Counted from the first letter of the stretch, positions 22,083 to 31,254 are shown. The stretch: 64,000 nucleotides of DNA from Actinoplanes solisilvae (GCF_003999975.1 NZ_RJAC01000007.1:248001-312000); one strand, 5' to 3'. A program made the numbers and translations. The notes: generated by a model from the sequence alone, not told the origin.

Positions 22083-24240
22083 CGACGCCGGGGGTTTCGG
22101 CGATCCCGGCCTGCGCGAGCACCTCGGCGCCGGCACCCCACGCGCCGATCGCCTTCGCGTGGCGCCATGCCTCCTCGACGAGAAGCAGGACCCGCGGGTC
22201 GACGGTCGCCGAGTCGGAGGCGCCGGCTTTCGAGTCCCGCGCGGGGATGGCGTCGGGTGCCGGGGCGGGTGCGCCGGCCAGCAGGATCGTGTCGAACTCG
22301 ACCGAGCGCGCGGTCGCGAACGTGCGCTGAACGGGCACTCCGTCAACCGTTCCGCCGTGCGGGGCGATCACGAGCGGGACCATCTTGGCCGCGAACGCCG
22401 CACTGCGTACGGCGGCCAGGTCGCTCAGATCGCCGGCCGGGTCGACGACGATGCCGACGACGCGGCCGTCCGCGGGCCACTCGCCGCCCACCTGCGACAG
22501 CGTCGGGCTGGGGGTGACCTCGGGCAGGTCGACGGTCGGCGTGGGCGCGGGCAGGCCCAGCCCGGTGGCGACCTGTTCGCACAGCACCGGGTCGATGTTG
22601 GCCAGGCACTGGAGCTGACGTTCCTTGACGGCCTGCTCGTAGCACTTGGCCAGTTCGAACGTGTACGCGCGAATGATGTGCTCTTTTTCCACAGGCTGCA
22701 TGCTCAGCCAGAAAAGGCGTACCTGGCTGTAGTGGTCGTCGAAGGACACCGGGTTCTCGCGGATCTTCGTCGCCTCGGCCACCCGTACGGGAATGTCGAG
22801 GAACCCATCTTCGGTGGTGAACGGGTTGCCGCCGTCGAGCGAGTTCGGGCGGTACGGGGCCACGCCGCCGTGGACGGCGTGCTGGTGGAAGCCGTCACGC
22901 AGCATGTCGTTGACCGGGCAGTGCGGGCGGTTGATCGGGATCTGGGAGTAGTTCGGGCCGCCCAGACGGGTGAGCTGCGTGTCGACGTACGAGAAGAGCC
23001 GGCCCTGCAGCAGCGGGTCGTTGGTCACGTCGATGCCGGGCGGCATGTGGCCGAGGTGGAAGGCGACCTGTTCGGTCTCGGCGAAGAAGTTCGTCGGGAC
23101 GGCGGTGAGCACCAGCCGGCCCACAGGCTGCACGGCTGCGAGCTCCTCGGGCACGATTTTGGTCGGATCGAGCAGGTCGATGCCGCCGAAGGTCTCCTCG
23201 GGCGTGTCGGGGAAGACCTGGACGCCCAGCTCCCACTCGGGGAACGTGCCGGACTCGATGGCGTCGTAGAGGTCGCGCCTGTGGAAATCGGGATCCACAC
23301 CCGCGGCGATCTGCGCCTCCTCCCAGTCGAGGGAGTGCACGCCGAGCTTGGGCTTCCAGTGGAACTTGGCCAGGACGGTCTCGCCGGCCTCGTTGATCAG
23401 ACGGAAGGTGTGGACGCCGAAACCCTCCATCGTCCGGTACGAGCGGGGGATCCCGCGGTCGGACATGTTCCACATGGTGTGGTGCTGCGCCTCGGTGTGC
23501 AGCGACACGAAGTCCCAGAAGGTGTCGTGCGCGCTCTGCGCCTGCGGGATCTCGCGGTCGGGGTGGGGCTTGCCGGCGTGGATGATGTCCGGGAACTTGA
23601 TCGCGTCCTGGATGAAGAACACCGGGATGTTGTTGCCGACGAGATCGAACGTCCCCTCATCGGTGTAGAACTTCGTCGCGAAACCGCGCGTGTCGCGCAC
23701 GGTGTCGGCCGAACCGCGCGATCCGAGAACTGTGGAAAACCGTACGAAGACCTTGGTCTCTTTGTCCTTCGCCAGGAAGCCGGCCTTGGTGATCTCGGAG
23801 CCGGTGCCGTAGCCGGTGAAGACGCCGTGCGCTCCGGCGCCGCGCGCGTGCACGACCCGCTCCGGGATGCGCTCATGGTCGAAATGCGTGATCTTCTCGC
23901 GGAAGTGGTGGTCCTGGAGCAGGATCGGTCCGCGCGGCCCGGCCTTGAGCGAGTGGTCAGTGTCGCGCAACCGGGCGCCCTGAGCGGTGGTGAGATATTC
24001 GCCCTGCTGAGAATTCGCGATCTTGGGGGCGCGGCTGGGGACGCCGGTCGGCGTGACGGTCTCGGGGGCGTCCTGCTCGCTCTTGGGCGGCAGAGGCTCG
24101 CGGGGCGTGGTCGGCTCCTCGACCGTGGGCGTTCCGCTGCCGGGGGCACCGGGAATCCGGTCACCCAGCGCTTCGGACACCTTGGCGGCGGCCGCCTTCG
24201 CTGCCTTCTTGACCGCCTTGGCGGGCTTGCTGGCTACCAT
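21988..24240 (-). CDS. katE: Large-subunit catalase HPII (KatE)
   Basis: 750 residues, the length of the HPII clade. The heme-site His131 lies in RVVHARGAGAHGVF, the distal Asn in LVGNNIPVFFIQD, and the proximal tyrosine in GRLFSYVDTQLTRLG. A C-terminal flavodoxin/GATase-like domain of about 150 residues completes it. It degrades hydrogen peroxide in the cytosol. The N-terminus is a Lys/Ala-rich tail (KAVKKAAKAAAAK), resembling DNA-binding histone-like tails. Start at 24240 is set by GAGGAG. A SigB-like promoter lies 38 bases upstream. Confidence 0.95.
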   Translation of the reverse strand: MVASKPAKAVKKAAKAAAAKVSEALGDRIPGAPGSGTPTVEEPTTPREPLPPKSEQDAPETVTPTGVPSRAPKIANSQQGEYLTTAQGARLRDTDHSLKAGPRGPILLQDHHFREKITHFDHERIPERVVHARGAGAHGVFTGYGTGSEITKAGFLAKDKETKVFVRFSTVLGSRGSADTVRDTRGFATKFYTDEGTFDLVGNNIPVFFIQDAIKFPDIIHAGKPHPDREIPQAQSAHDTFWDFVSLHTEAQHHTMWNMSDRGIPRSYRTMEGFGVHTFRLINEAGETVLAKFHWKPKLGVHSLDWEEAQIAAGVDPDFHRRDLYDAIESGTFPEWELGVQVFPDTPEETFGGIDLLDPTKIVPEELAAVQPVGRLVLTAVPTNFFAETEQVAFHLGHMPPGIDVTNDPLLQGRLFSYVDTQLTRLGGPNYSQIPINRPHCPVNDMLRDGFHQHAVHGGVAPYRPNSLDGGNPFTTEDGFLDIPVRVAEATKIRENPVSFDDHYSQVRLFWLSMQPVEKEHIIRAYTFELAKCYEQAVKERQLQCLANIDPVLCEQVATGLGLPAPTPTVDLPEVTPSPTLSQVGGEWPADGRVVGIVVDPAGDLSDLAAVRSAAFAAKMVPLVIAPHGGTVDGVPVQRTFATARSVEFDTILLAGAPAPAPDAIPARDSKAGASDSATVDPRVLLLVEEAWRHAKAIGAWGAGAEVLAQAGIAETPGVVSADSGEAALTEVQGLLSRHRVWERFPATVA

Positions 24241-24277
24241 GTCGGCACTCCTCGAATAGTTGCTGTGGGGCAACGGC

Positions 24278-24301
24278 TACCCGAGCAATCGGAGGGCAAA
24301 C
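24278..24301 (-). promoter_or_regulatory. SigB/SigF-like stress promoter of katE
   Basis: On the minus strand GTTT, a 15-base spacer and GGGTA. This is the general-stress promoter form of actinobacterial SigB/SigF (GTTT-N15-17-GGGTAT). It ends 38 bases before the katE start. Confidence 0.65.
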
Positions 24302-24443
24302 TTGAACCAATCAGAAAAAAGCACCTCGCGTTCGCAGGATTGATGGCCGCGGCCACCTGTGTCTGGAGCGCTCGCGGCCGTGCGCACGGCCGGCTGGCCG
24401 CCTGTGGAGGAAACGCTCACTGCTGCCGTTAGGCTTTCGGGCT

Positions 24444-25217
24444 GTGAAGCGTGGTGAGGCGGTTGACCCACGCCCGGGGTCGAAACTGAGCCTGGGCCTT
24501 GAACTGCGCCGGGCGCGCAAGGCGTTCGGATTCCCGCCTGTCACACGGGCTCGCAAAGGCGGCGCACTCGGGGTGACCGCCGACCTCAGCCCCGAACGGC
24601 TGCTCGTGGCGTACGCGAATGGAATCTTCCCCTGGCCGACCTCGGGGGTGCCGATGATTCCGTGGTTCTGCACGAATCCTCGGACCGTGCTCGTGCCCGC
24701 GCAGATCACGGTCAGCCGCAGCCTGCGCAAAGACCTGCGCCGAGCGCCCTTCACCACCACCTTCGACCAGGCCTTTCCCGAGGTGATCGCGGCCTGCGCG
24801 AGCATGCCGAGGCGGGAGGGCAGCACGTGGATCACGCCCGCCATGATCGCCGCCTACACCCGGCTGCACGAACTTGGATTCGCCCACTCGGTCGAAGCCT
24901 GGAACGGGGATCGGCTCGTCGGCGGGCTCTATGGCGTGTCGCTGGGAGCGGCCTTCTTCGGCGAGTCGATGTTCCATCTCGAGTCGGACGCGTCGAAGGT
25001 CGCCCTCCACAGGCTGCTCGACACTGTCCGGGCCTGGGGTTTCCACCTGGTCGACTGTCAGATGATGACCTCCCACGTGCGCCGGATCGGTGCGCTCGAG
25101 TGGGAGCTCGACCACTTCCAGGAACGCCTCGAAGCGGCCCTGGCCGAGGAGACGCGGCGCGGCCCCTGGCCCGCCGACCCGGCGCCGGTCGACCGGGAGA
25201 TCCTCGTTCAGACGTGA
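24444..25217 (+). CDS. aat: Leucyl/phenylalanyl-tRNA-protein transferase
   Basis: 257 residues from a GTG. Core motifs are present: VAYANGIFPWP, IPWFCTNPRTVL and the catalytic-region GAAFFGESMFH. It transfers Leu or Phe from tRNA to N-terminal Arg/Lys of proteins, marking them for ClpAP/ClpSC degradation (N-end rule). The N-terminal 35 residues precede the usual family start and may be partly untranslated. It converges on the LacI gene with a 10-base overlap. Confidence 0.93.
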   Translation: MKRGEAVDPRPGSKLSLGLELRRARKAFGFPPVTRARKGGALGVTADLSPERLLVAYANGIFPWPTSGVPMIPWFCTNPRTVLVPAQITVSRSLRKDLRRAPFTTTFDQAFPEVIAACASMPRREGSTWITPAMIAAYTRLHELGFAHSVEAWNGDRLVGGLYGVSLGAAFFGESMFHLESDASKVALHRLLDTVRAWGFHLVDCQMMTSHVRRIGALEWELDHFQERLEAALAEETRRGPWPADPAPVDREILVQT

Positions 25218-26248
25218 TCCGGGGGCACCGGGCCGGTTGAGTCGCGGACGATCAGGGTGTGGCCTGTAGAGCGGCGGCGCGGGCGGGCGGCCAACGGGCG
25301 TAGCGCCAGGGCCAGGGCCATCTTGCCCATCTCGGTCATCGGCAGGCGGATCGTGGTCAGGCTGGGGGCCAGGTCGGCCGCTACCGAGACGTCGTCGAAG
25401 CCGACCACGGACATGCGCTCCGGAACGGGTACGCCGCGGGCGCGCAGTGTGGACAACACGCCGATCGCCATCGCGTCGTTGAGCGCGATGATGGCCGTTG
25501 TGGACGGGTGATCGCGCAGAATTCGCTCAGTCGCGGCCACTCCGCCGTCGCGGGTGAACTCGGTGTGGACAACCGGGAGTCCGTCCATCGACAGACCCGC
25601 CTCACGCAGGGCCGACGCCACGCCGGCCATTCTGTCCACAACCGTGTTCAGTTCGGCCGAACCCGAGGCCAGCGCTATGCGGCGGTGCCCGAGCGACAGC
25701 AGGTGCCGGCCGATCTCGCGCCCGCCGGCCTCGTTGTCGGGCAGCACCGCGTCGACCCCGAGCGTGTGGCGGCCGATCACCGCGACCCGCCCCCCACCGC
25801 GTACGAAAGTGGAAAGCTCGTCGCGGGCCGCGGCCTCGTGCCGTGCGTCGGCGAAACCCGAACCGGCGACGATGATGATGCGTACGCGCTGGTTGATGAG
25901 GTGGCGGATCTGGCGCAGCTCGTGCTCGGGGTCGCGGCCGGAGTGGCAGATCTGCACGAGCAGCCCCTGCTCGTCGGCGACCCGGATGACGCCCCCGGCG
26001 ATCTCGGAGAAGTACGGGTCGTCGACCTGGTGCACGACCAGCCCCACTGTAGAGCTGGCCCCGCCGGCCAGAGTCCGGGCGTACGGGTTGGCGACGTATC
26101 CCATCTCCTCGGAGATCCGGCGGATGCGGGCCGCTACCTCTTCGCTCACTCCGTCGCGGCCGGCCAGCGCACGGGAGGCGGTGGCCAGCGAGACGCCGGC
26201 GCGTTCGGCGATGTCGACGAGGCGCAGCCTCACACCGGGCTTGGGCAT
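25208..26248 (-). CDS. LacI-family regulator, divergent from HAAT ABC operon
   Basis: 346 residues. HTH at the N-terminus (LVDIAERAGVSLATASRAL), then the sensor domain with GLVVHQVDDPYFSEIAGGVI, IALNDAMAIGVLSTL and VVGFDDVSVA. The recognition helix SLATASRAL is the type that binds GTAAGCGCTTAC-like sites, and such a site stands in the divergent gap, at the start of the ABC operon. It should repress that operon and perhaps the pectate lyase at 46-47 kb, which has the same site. Confidence 0.9.
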   Translation of the reverse strand: MPKPGVRLRLVDIAERAGVSLATASRALAGRDGVSEEVAARIRRISEEMGYVANPYARTLAGGASSTVGLVVHQVDDPYFSEIAGGVIRVADEQGLLVQICHSGRDPEHELRQIRHLINQRVRIIIVAGSGFADARHEAAARDELSTFVRGGGRVAVIGRHTLGVDAVLPDNEAGGREIGRHLLSLGHRRIALASGSAELNTVVDRMAGVASALREAGLSMDGLPVVHTEFTRDGGVAATERILRDHPSTTAIIALNDAMAIGVLSTLRARGVPVPERMSVVGFDDVSVAADLAPSLTTIRLPMTEMGKMALALALRPLAARPRRRSTGHTLIVRDSTGPVPPDHV

Positions 26249-26292
26249 GTGTTAACTCTCCCCAAGACATAGCCGTCAATGTTTCTAGGGTG

Positions 26293-26322
26293 TTGCAAGT
26301 GACGCATCGATCACTTTAGGCT
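26293..26322 (+). promoter_or_regulatory. Promoter of the HAAT ABC operon
   Basis: -35 TTGCAA at 26293-26298 and -10 TAGGCT at 26317-26322, 18-base spacer. The LacI operator begins at the next base and covers the transcription start. Confidence 0.55.
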
Positions 26323-26350
26323 ACGTAAGCGCTTTCGCAAGCGCTTACGT
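26323..26350. promoter_or_regulatory. Double AAGCGCTT LacI-type operator
   Basis: Perfect 12-bp inverted repeat (ACGTAAGCGCTT and its complement) with a 4-base centre. Each arm also holds the 8-bp palindrome AAGCGCTT, so two overlapping LacI dimers could bind. Confidence 0.75.
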
Positions 26351-26382
26351 CCCGGCGAGGTCCGGCAAAGGAGCTGCGAGCA

Positions 26383-27609
26383 ATGCGTTCACCCGCTAGA
26401 CGTACATCCTGGGCCCTGGCGCTCAGCGCGACCCTGTTCCTGACCGCCTGCGGAGGCGGAGACGAAGGCGGCGAGGGCAAGAGCAGCGACGATCCGATCG
26501 TCGTGGGCATCTCGCTGCCGCTGACCGGGGATTTCTCCGAGCCCGGCAAGGGCGTCCAGGAGGGGTACGAGGCCTGGGCCAAGATAACGAACGACAAGGG
26601 CGGTCTCCTCGGCGGCCGCAAGATCGAACTCAAGATCCTCGACGATCAGTCCAACGCGGACCGGGTCGTCGCCGACTATGAACAGCTCATCGGCAGCGAC
26701 CAGGTCGACCTGGTCGTCGGTCCCTTCTCGACCCGTCTCGTGGTGCCCTCGGCCCGGGTCGCGCAGGAATACGGCATGCTCTTCGTCGAGCCGGCCGGCG
26801 CCGCCGCCGAGGTCTTCAACCAAGGTTTCAAGAACCTGTTCTACGCGGCCCCGGCCGTCGCCGACGACCACTACAACCACCTGGCCGAATACCTGCTCGC
26901 ACTGCCTGCGGACAAGAAGCCGAAGACCGTGGCGTACGCGGCGATGGACGACCCGTTCGCACAGGGCACGGCGTACGGCTTGAAGAAGAAGCTGGAAGCG
27001 GGCGGCGTCAAGACCGTTGTGAACGAGGTCTACCCGCCCAACACGACCGACTTCGGCAGCATCGCGGCGAAAATCGCGGCGGCCAAGCCCGACATGGTGG
27101 TCGGCGGCTCGCAGTACCAGGATGGCGTCAACCTGATCGTCGCCCTGCAACAGCTGAACTATCAGCCGAAGCTGGCCGCTTTCTCCACCGCCCCGACCAG
27201 CCCCGAGTTCGCCAAGGCGATCGGCAACAAGACGGAGGGCATCCTCTCGCCCACCGGCTACAGCCAGGACGCGCCCTACCCGAGCAACAAGGAGTTCGTG
27301 GAGAAGTTCACGGCCCAGTTCGGCAAGGCGCCCGAGGAGGACCAGGCCAACGGCTACACCACCGGCCAGGTCGTCGCGGCGGCGGTCGAAGCGGCGGGCT
27401 GCGCCGAGCAGGGGGAATGCCAGCAGAAGCTGATCGACTGGCTGCACGGCAACAAGGTCGAGACGGTCGTCGGGCCGCTCTCGTGGGACGCGACCGGCAA
27501 GCCGCAGGGCGCCCACATGATCCAGCAGTGGGTCGGCAACGACATCAAGATCGTGCTCCCGGCCGACGCCAAGGAGGCCGAACTGATCTATCCGAAGCCG
27601 GCCTGGTGA
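26383..27609 (+). CDS. HAAT-type ABC substrate-binding lipoprotein
   Basis: 408 residues. The lipobox is LFLTACGGG (Cys near residue 23). The Peripla_BP_6 fold of LivK/AmiC-type proteins is clear: VVGISLPLTGDFSEPGKGVQ, GGRKIELKILDDQSN and DLVVGPFSTRLVVPSARVA. It binds the substrate outside the cell for the four downstream genes. Branched-chain amino acids are the namesake ligand, but related proteins bind urea, amides and aromatic acids, and LacI control suggests a carbon source here. Ligand not determinable by eye. Confidence 0.92.
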   Translation: MRSPARRTSWALALSATLFLTACGGGDEGGEGKSSDDPIVVGISLPLTGDFSEPGKGVQEGYEAWAKITNDKGGLLGGRKIELKILDDQSNADRVVADYEQLIGSDQVDLVVGPFSTRLVVPSARVAQEYGMLFVEPAGAAAEVFNQGFKNLFYAAPAVADDHYNHLAEYLLALPADKKPKTVAYAAMDDPFAQGTAYGLKKKLEAGGVKTVVNEVYPPNTTDFGSIAAKIAAAKPDMVVGGSQYQDGVNLIVALQQLNYQPKLAAFSTAPTSPEFAKAIGNKTEGILSPTGYSQDAPYPSNKEFVEKFTAQFGKAPEEDQANGYTTGQVVAAAVEAAGCAEQGECQQKLIDWLHGNKVETVVGPLSWDATGKPQGAHMIQQWVGNDIKIVLPADAKEAELIYPKPAW

Positions 27610-27616
27610 TCCGCTG

Positions 27617-28504
27617 ATGCCGTCCGGTGCGCTGCTGTTCCAGAGCATCATCCTCGGTCTGCTCCTCGGCGGGCTGTACGCCCTGCTCGCCGCGGGGCTG
27701 ACCCTCTACTTCGGCATCATGCGCGTGGTGATGATCGCCCACTCGGCGTTCCTCATCCTGGCCGCCTATCTGGCCTGGTGGACCCACTCCCGGCTGGGGA
27801 TCGACCCGCTGCTGTCGATGGTGGTGACCGTGCCGTTGTTCTTCGGCGCGGGGGTGCTGCTGCAACGAGGCCTGCTGTCCCGGCTGCGCCCGGCGACGCT
27901 CACGATGATGTCGGTGCTGATCACCTTCGCGATCGCTCTGTGCATCGAAGGCCTTCTCGGGTACGCCTTCTCGGGCACCCAGCGGCGCATCCAGCTCGGT
28001 TACGGCACGGCCAGCTTCGACCTCTTCGGTGCGCGGGTGGCCGTCGTCAAACTGATCGCGTTCGGTTTGGCGACGGTCTCGCTCGCCGCGCTCTACCTGT
28101 TGATGAAACGCACACAGTTCGGCTGGGCGTTGCGCGCGACGATCCAGCACCGCGACGCGGCCCGTCTGGTCGGCATCGACACCGAACGCACAGCCGGTTT
28201 CGGTTTCGGACTGGGACTGGCCACGGCGGCGATCGGCGGCACGGCGCTGGCCCTGGACACCACCATCTACCCGTCCCTGCACTGGCACTGGATCGGCCCG
28301 CTCATGGCGATCATCGTCGTCGGCGGTCTGGGCAGCGTCGCCGGCGCCGCCGCGGCCGCGTTGCTGCTGGGCCTGGCGCAGAGCCTGCTCCAGATCCCGA
28401 TGGGCGCGACGTGGGCCCAGACGGTGTTCTACGTGGCGTTGTTCGCCACCCTGGCCGTCCGGCCGCAGGGATTCTTCGGAGGCCGCCTTGCCCAACGCTT
28501 CTGA
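27617..28504 (+). CDS. HAAT ABC permease (LivH type)
   Basis: 295 residues with eight or more hydrophobic stretches. GLLLGGLYALLAAGLTLYFG at the start and LVGIDTERTAGFGFGLGLA match LivH permeases. It pairs with the next gene to form the membrane channel. Eight bases after the binding protein stop; its end overlaps the next start by 17 bases. Confidence 0.92.
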   Translation: MPSGALLFQSIILGLLLGGLYALLAAGLTLYFGIMRVVMIAHSAFLILAAYLAWWTHSRLGIDPLLSMVVTVPLFFGAGVLLQRGLLSRLRPATLTMMSVLITFAIALCIEGLLGYAFSGTQRRIQLGYGTASFDLFGARVAVVKLIAFGLATVSLAALYLLMKRTQFGWALRATIQHRDAARLVGIDTERTAGFGFGLGLATAAIGGTALALDTTIYPSLHWHWIGPLMAIIVVGGLGSVAGAAAAALLLGLAQSLLQIPMGATWAQTVFYVALFATLAVRPQGFFGGRLAQRF

Positions 28505-29699
28505 CGCCGCCTCGACGCCCGCCGCCGAGCAGCCGTCGGGCGCCGCGCCGACGCCCGCCGCGCAGCCGTCGCACGCCGCTCTGCCGTCGGGCGCCGCGCC
28601 GACGCCCGCCGCCGCGCAACCGTCGGAGGCCGCCCCGGCCCCCGGCGCCGCTTCGAGCTTCAGAACTCCGAGCAACTGGCTGCCGTTGGGGGCTGCGGCC
28701 TTGCTGATCGTGGCAATCCTGGTTTTCCCCAGTCTGGCGCCTAACCCCTACATCCTGTCCACAGGTGTGATCGTTCTGAATTGGGCTGTGCTCGCGACGG
28801 CCTGGAACTTCGTCGGCGGGTTCACCGGGTATATCTCGCTCGGGCACGGGGCACTGGCCGGCCTGGGCGGATATGCGACGGGGTTGCTCGTCGCCAAGGC
28901 TGACATGCCCAGCTTCGTCGCCCTCGTGGTCGCCGCGCTGCTAGTGGCCGCGCTGGCGATACCGATCGGGTTTGCCGCTTTGCGCGTTCGCGGGGCTTCG
29001 TTCGTGATTGTTTCGATCGCTCTGGTGCTCATTCTGCTGCTCGTTTTCCAGAGCTGGTCGTCGGTGACGGGCGGTTCGCGCGGGCTCGTGGTGCCGCGTC
29101 CGTTCCCGGGGATGCTGCGGCCCGAGCATCACCGGGTCTTCTTCTTCCTCTACGGCGGGCTGCTGTTGCTCGCGTTGCTCACCTGGTGGCTTCTCGACAG
29201 GTCGCGGTTCGGCATGGGCCTCAAGGCGATCCGCGAGGACGAGGACAAGGCCGAGTCGCTCGGTACGCCGACGTTCGCCTACAAGTTGACCGTCTTCGTC
29301 ATCTCGGCCGCGTTCACCGCGCTGGCCGGCGGGCTCTACGCCCTCTGGTTCGGCGATCTCGACCCGGTGTTCCAGTTCTCGGTGCTGACCGGTTCGTACA
29401 TCGTGTTGATGGCGCTGCTCGGCGGTGTGCGCAACCTGTTCGGGCCGCTGCTCGGTGCGCTCGTCGTGGGGATCGCGCTCGAATACTTCAAGGTCGAGTT
29501 CGGCAACAGCCCGCTGCACCTGGTCACGACGGGCCTGCTGCTCGGGCTCGTCGTCATGTTCATGCCCGACGGCGTGATCCCGTCGCTGACCGCGCTTGTG
29601 CAACGGCTGCGCAATCGCGAGGCGAGCTCGATCCGCGAGGTCACGGCAGCAGATCTGGCCGAGCAACGTCGCCGCGAACAGGAGGGGGTCAATTCATGA
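28488..29699 (+). CDS. HAAT ABC permease (LivM type) with Pro/Ala N-terminal tail
   Basis: 403 residues. The core, from about residue 65, carries WNFVGGFTGYISLGHGALAG and ALREDEDKAESLG-like sequence (here AIREDEDKAESLGTP), typical of LivM. The first 60 residues are a low-complexity Pro/Ala/Ser tail made of tandem copies (PSGAAPTPAA twice), encoded by a 30-base direct repeat at 28532 and 28583. The tail is absent from ordinary LivM proteins and precedes the first membrane helix. Confidence 0.9.
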   Translation: MPNASDAASTPAAEQPSGAAPTPAAQPSHAALPSGAAPTPAAAQPSEAAPAPGAASSFRTPSNWLPLGAAALLIVAILVFPSLAPNPYILSTGVIVLNWAVLATAWNFVGGFTGYISLGHGALAGLGGYATGLLVAKADMPSFVALVVAALLVAALAIPIGFAALRVRGASFVIVSIALVLILLLVFQSWSSVTGGSRGLVVPRPFPGMLRPEHHRVFFFLYGGLLLLALLTWWLLDRSRFGMGLKAIREDEDKAESLGTPTFAYKLTVFVISAAFTALAGGLYALWFGDLDPVFQFSVLTGSYIVLMALLGGVRNLFGPLLGALVVGIALEYFKVEFGNSPLHLVTTGLLLGLVVMFMPDGVIPSLTALVQRLRNREASSIREVTAADLAEQRRREQEGVNS

Positions 29700-29794
29700 C
29701 GATGCCCGCGGTGGTGCGACATGCGCGTTCGGGCGACCTGCTCATGACTGCGCAGACGGTTGGGCGAGTTGTGCGTGAGAGGGCTTGCTCATGA
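29696..29794 (+). CDS. Coupled 32-codon micro-ORF between LivM and LivG
   Basis: ATG at 29696 overlaps the LivM stop (ATGA) and its own TGA overlaps the LivG ATG (ATGA), so ribosomes could pass through all three. The product (MTMPAVVRHARSGDLLMTAQ, then 12 more residues) is short and basic with no known match. TCATGAC recurs three times across the stretch, so it may be a duplicated junction and not a gene. Confidence 0.35.
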   Translation: MTMPAVVRHARSGDLLMTAQTVGRVVRERACS

Positions 29795-30519
29795 CGCTGC
29801 GGACTGAGGGGTTGCGGAAGGCGTTCGGCGGCGTGGTCGCGCTGGACGGGGCTGATGTCGAGTTTCTGCCGGGCAAGGTGAACGCGCTGATCGGGCCGAA
29901 CGGCAGTGGCAAGACGACGTTCTTCAACTGCGTCACTGGGATGATCAAGCCGGACGAGGGGCGGATCTTCTTCGGGGAGCGGGACCTCACCGGTCGGGCG
30001 CCGCACGTCGTCGCTCGGGCCGGGGTCGGGCGGACGTTTCAGCTCTGCCGGGTGTTTCCGCGCATGACGGCGGTCGAGAATGTGCTCGCGGCTGTTCGGC
30101 CGGGCGGGTTGTTGCGCGGTTTGCGCAGTGCACATCGCCGCTCTGAGATCGAACGCGCACACAACTGGCTCACGCGGCTCGGCATCGAGCACCTCGCCGA
30201 GGCCGAGGCGCGCAATCTGTCGTGGGGCCAGCAGAAGCTGCTCGAGCTGGCCGGTGTGCTGATGGGTGAGCCGCAGACGATCCTGCTCGACGAGCCGGCC
30301 GGTGGCGTCAACCCGGCTCTGCTCGATCGCATCGGAACGCTGGTGCGCGAATTGAACAGTGAAGGCCGCACGTTTGTGATCGTCGAACACAACATGGACC
30401 TCGTCATGAGCATCAGCGACCACATCGTCGTGTTCGACCGCGGACGGCCGATCGCGGCCGGCCCGCCCGAGCGGATCCGCACCGACGAACGAGTGCTGGG
30501 GGCCTACCTTGGTGTCTGA
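29791..30519 (+). CDS. HAAT ABC ATPase (LivG type)
   Basis: 242 residues. Walker A GPNGSGKTTFFN, Walker B TILLDEPAGGVNP and the H-loop IVEHNMDLVM are present. The signature is LSWGQQKLLELA in place of LSGGQ, a variation common in LivG. It hydrolyses ATP for the transporter with its LivF partner. Start at ATG 29791, not the in-frame TTG at 29785. Confidence 0.93.
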   Translation: MTLRTEGLRKAFGGVVALDGADVEFLPGKVNALIGPNGSGKTTFFNCVTGMIKPDEGRIFFGERDLTGRAPHVVARAGVGRTFQLCRVFPRMTAVENVLAAVRPGGLLRGLRSAHRRSEIERAHNWLTRLGIEHLAEAEARNLSWGQQKLLELAGVLMGEPQTILLDEPAGGVNPALLDRIGTLVRELNSEGRTFVIVEHNMDLVMSISDHIVVFDRGRPIAAGPPERIRTDERVLGAYLGV

Positions 30520-31252
30520 GATCGAGCTGGTCGACGTCCAAGCCGGCTACGGGCGAGCGGCTCCGGTGTTGCGCGGCTTCAGCGTCGCGGTCCCCGCCGG
30601 TTCCGTGGTCTGCCTGGTCGGGCCGAACGGGGCGGGCAAGTCCACGGTTCTGAAGGTGGCCAGCGGTCTGCTCGGTCCGCGAGAGGGCCGGGTGCTCGTC
30701 GGTGGCCAGGATATGACCGGGCAGGGGCCGCAGAAGATGCTCGCGGCCGGGGTGGCGCTCGTCCTTCAGGGCCACAGCGTGTTCCGCGAGATGACCGTCG
30801 AGGAGAACGTCTTGCTCGGCGGCTACACGCTCACCGACAAGGCCAAACGCGCAAAACGTGCAGCTTTTGTGAAGGAACTGTTCCCCGTGGTGGGGGAGCG
30901 CTGGCATTCGCTCGCCGGGCTTCTTTCGGGTGGACAGCAGAAGCAGGTCGAGTTTGCGCGTTCGCTCATGGTCGATCCCAAGGTCGTGCTGCTCGACGAG
31001 CCGTCCATGGGTCTCGACCCCAAGGCCACGAGCACGATCTTCGAGCAGGTCGCCCGGATGCGCGATGCGGGCACGGCCGTCCTGCTGGTCGAGCAGAACG
31101 CGCGGCGTGCCCTGCAGACCGCAGACCTGGGCTGTGTGCTCGACCTTGGGCGCGTGCACATCTCCGGCCCGGCGGCCGACCTGCTGGCCGACCCCCAGCT
31201 CGGCGAGCTCTACCTGGGCGGCCGCCCCGCCGAGAAACCACCGGTGCGATAG
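30512..31252 (+). CDS. HAAT ABC ATPase (LivF type)
   Basis: 246 residues from a GTG at 30512 overlapping the LivG end by eight bases. Walker A GPNGAGKSTVLK, signature LLSGGQQKQVEFA, Walker B VVLLDEPSMGLDP and H-loop LVEQNARRALQ are all intact. It completes the transporter. No further gene follows in the operon; a tandem repeat array begins right after the stop. Confidence 0.93.
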   Translation: MSEIELVDVQAGYGRAAPVLRGFSVAVPAGSVVCLVGPNGAGKSTVLKVASGLLGPREGRVLVGGQDMTGQGPQKMLAAGVALVLQGHSVFREMTVEENVLLGGYTLTDKAKRAKRAAFVKELFPVVGERWHSLAGLLSGGQQKQVEFARSLMVDPKVVLLDEPSMGLDPKATSTIFEQVARMRDAGTAVLLVEQNARRALQTADLGCVLDLGRVHISGPAADLLADPQLGELYLGGRPAEKPPVR

Positions 31253-31254
31253 CC

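Noticed and set aside
22024..24432. 802-codon plus-strand frame under katE
   Set aside because: Antisense shadow of catalase with no recognisable motif.
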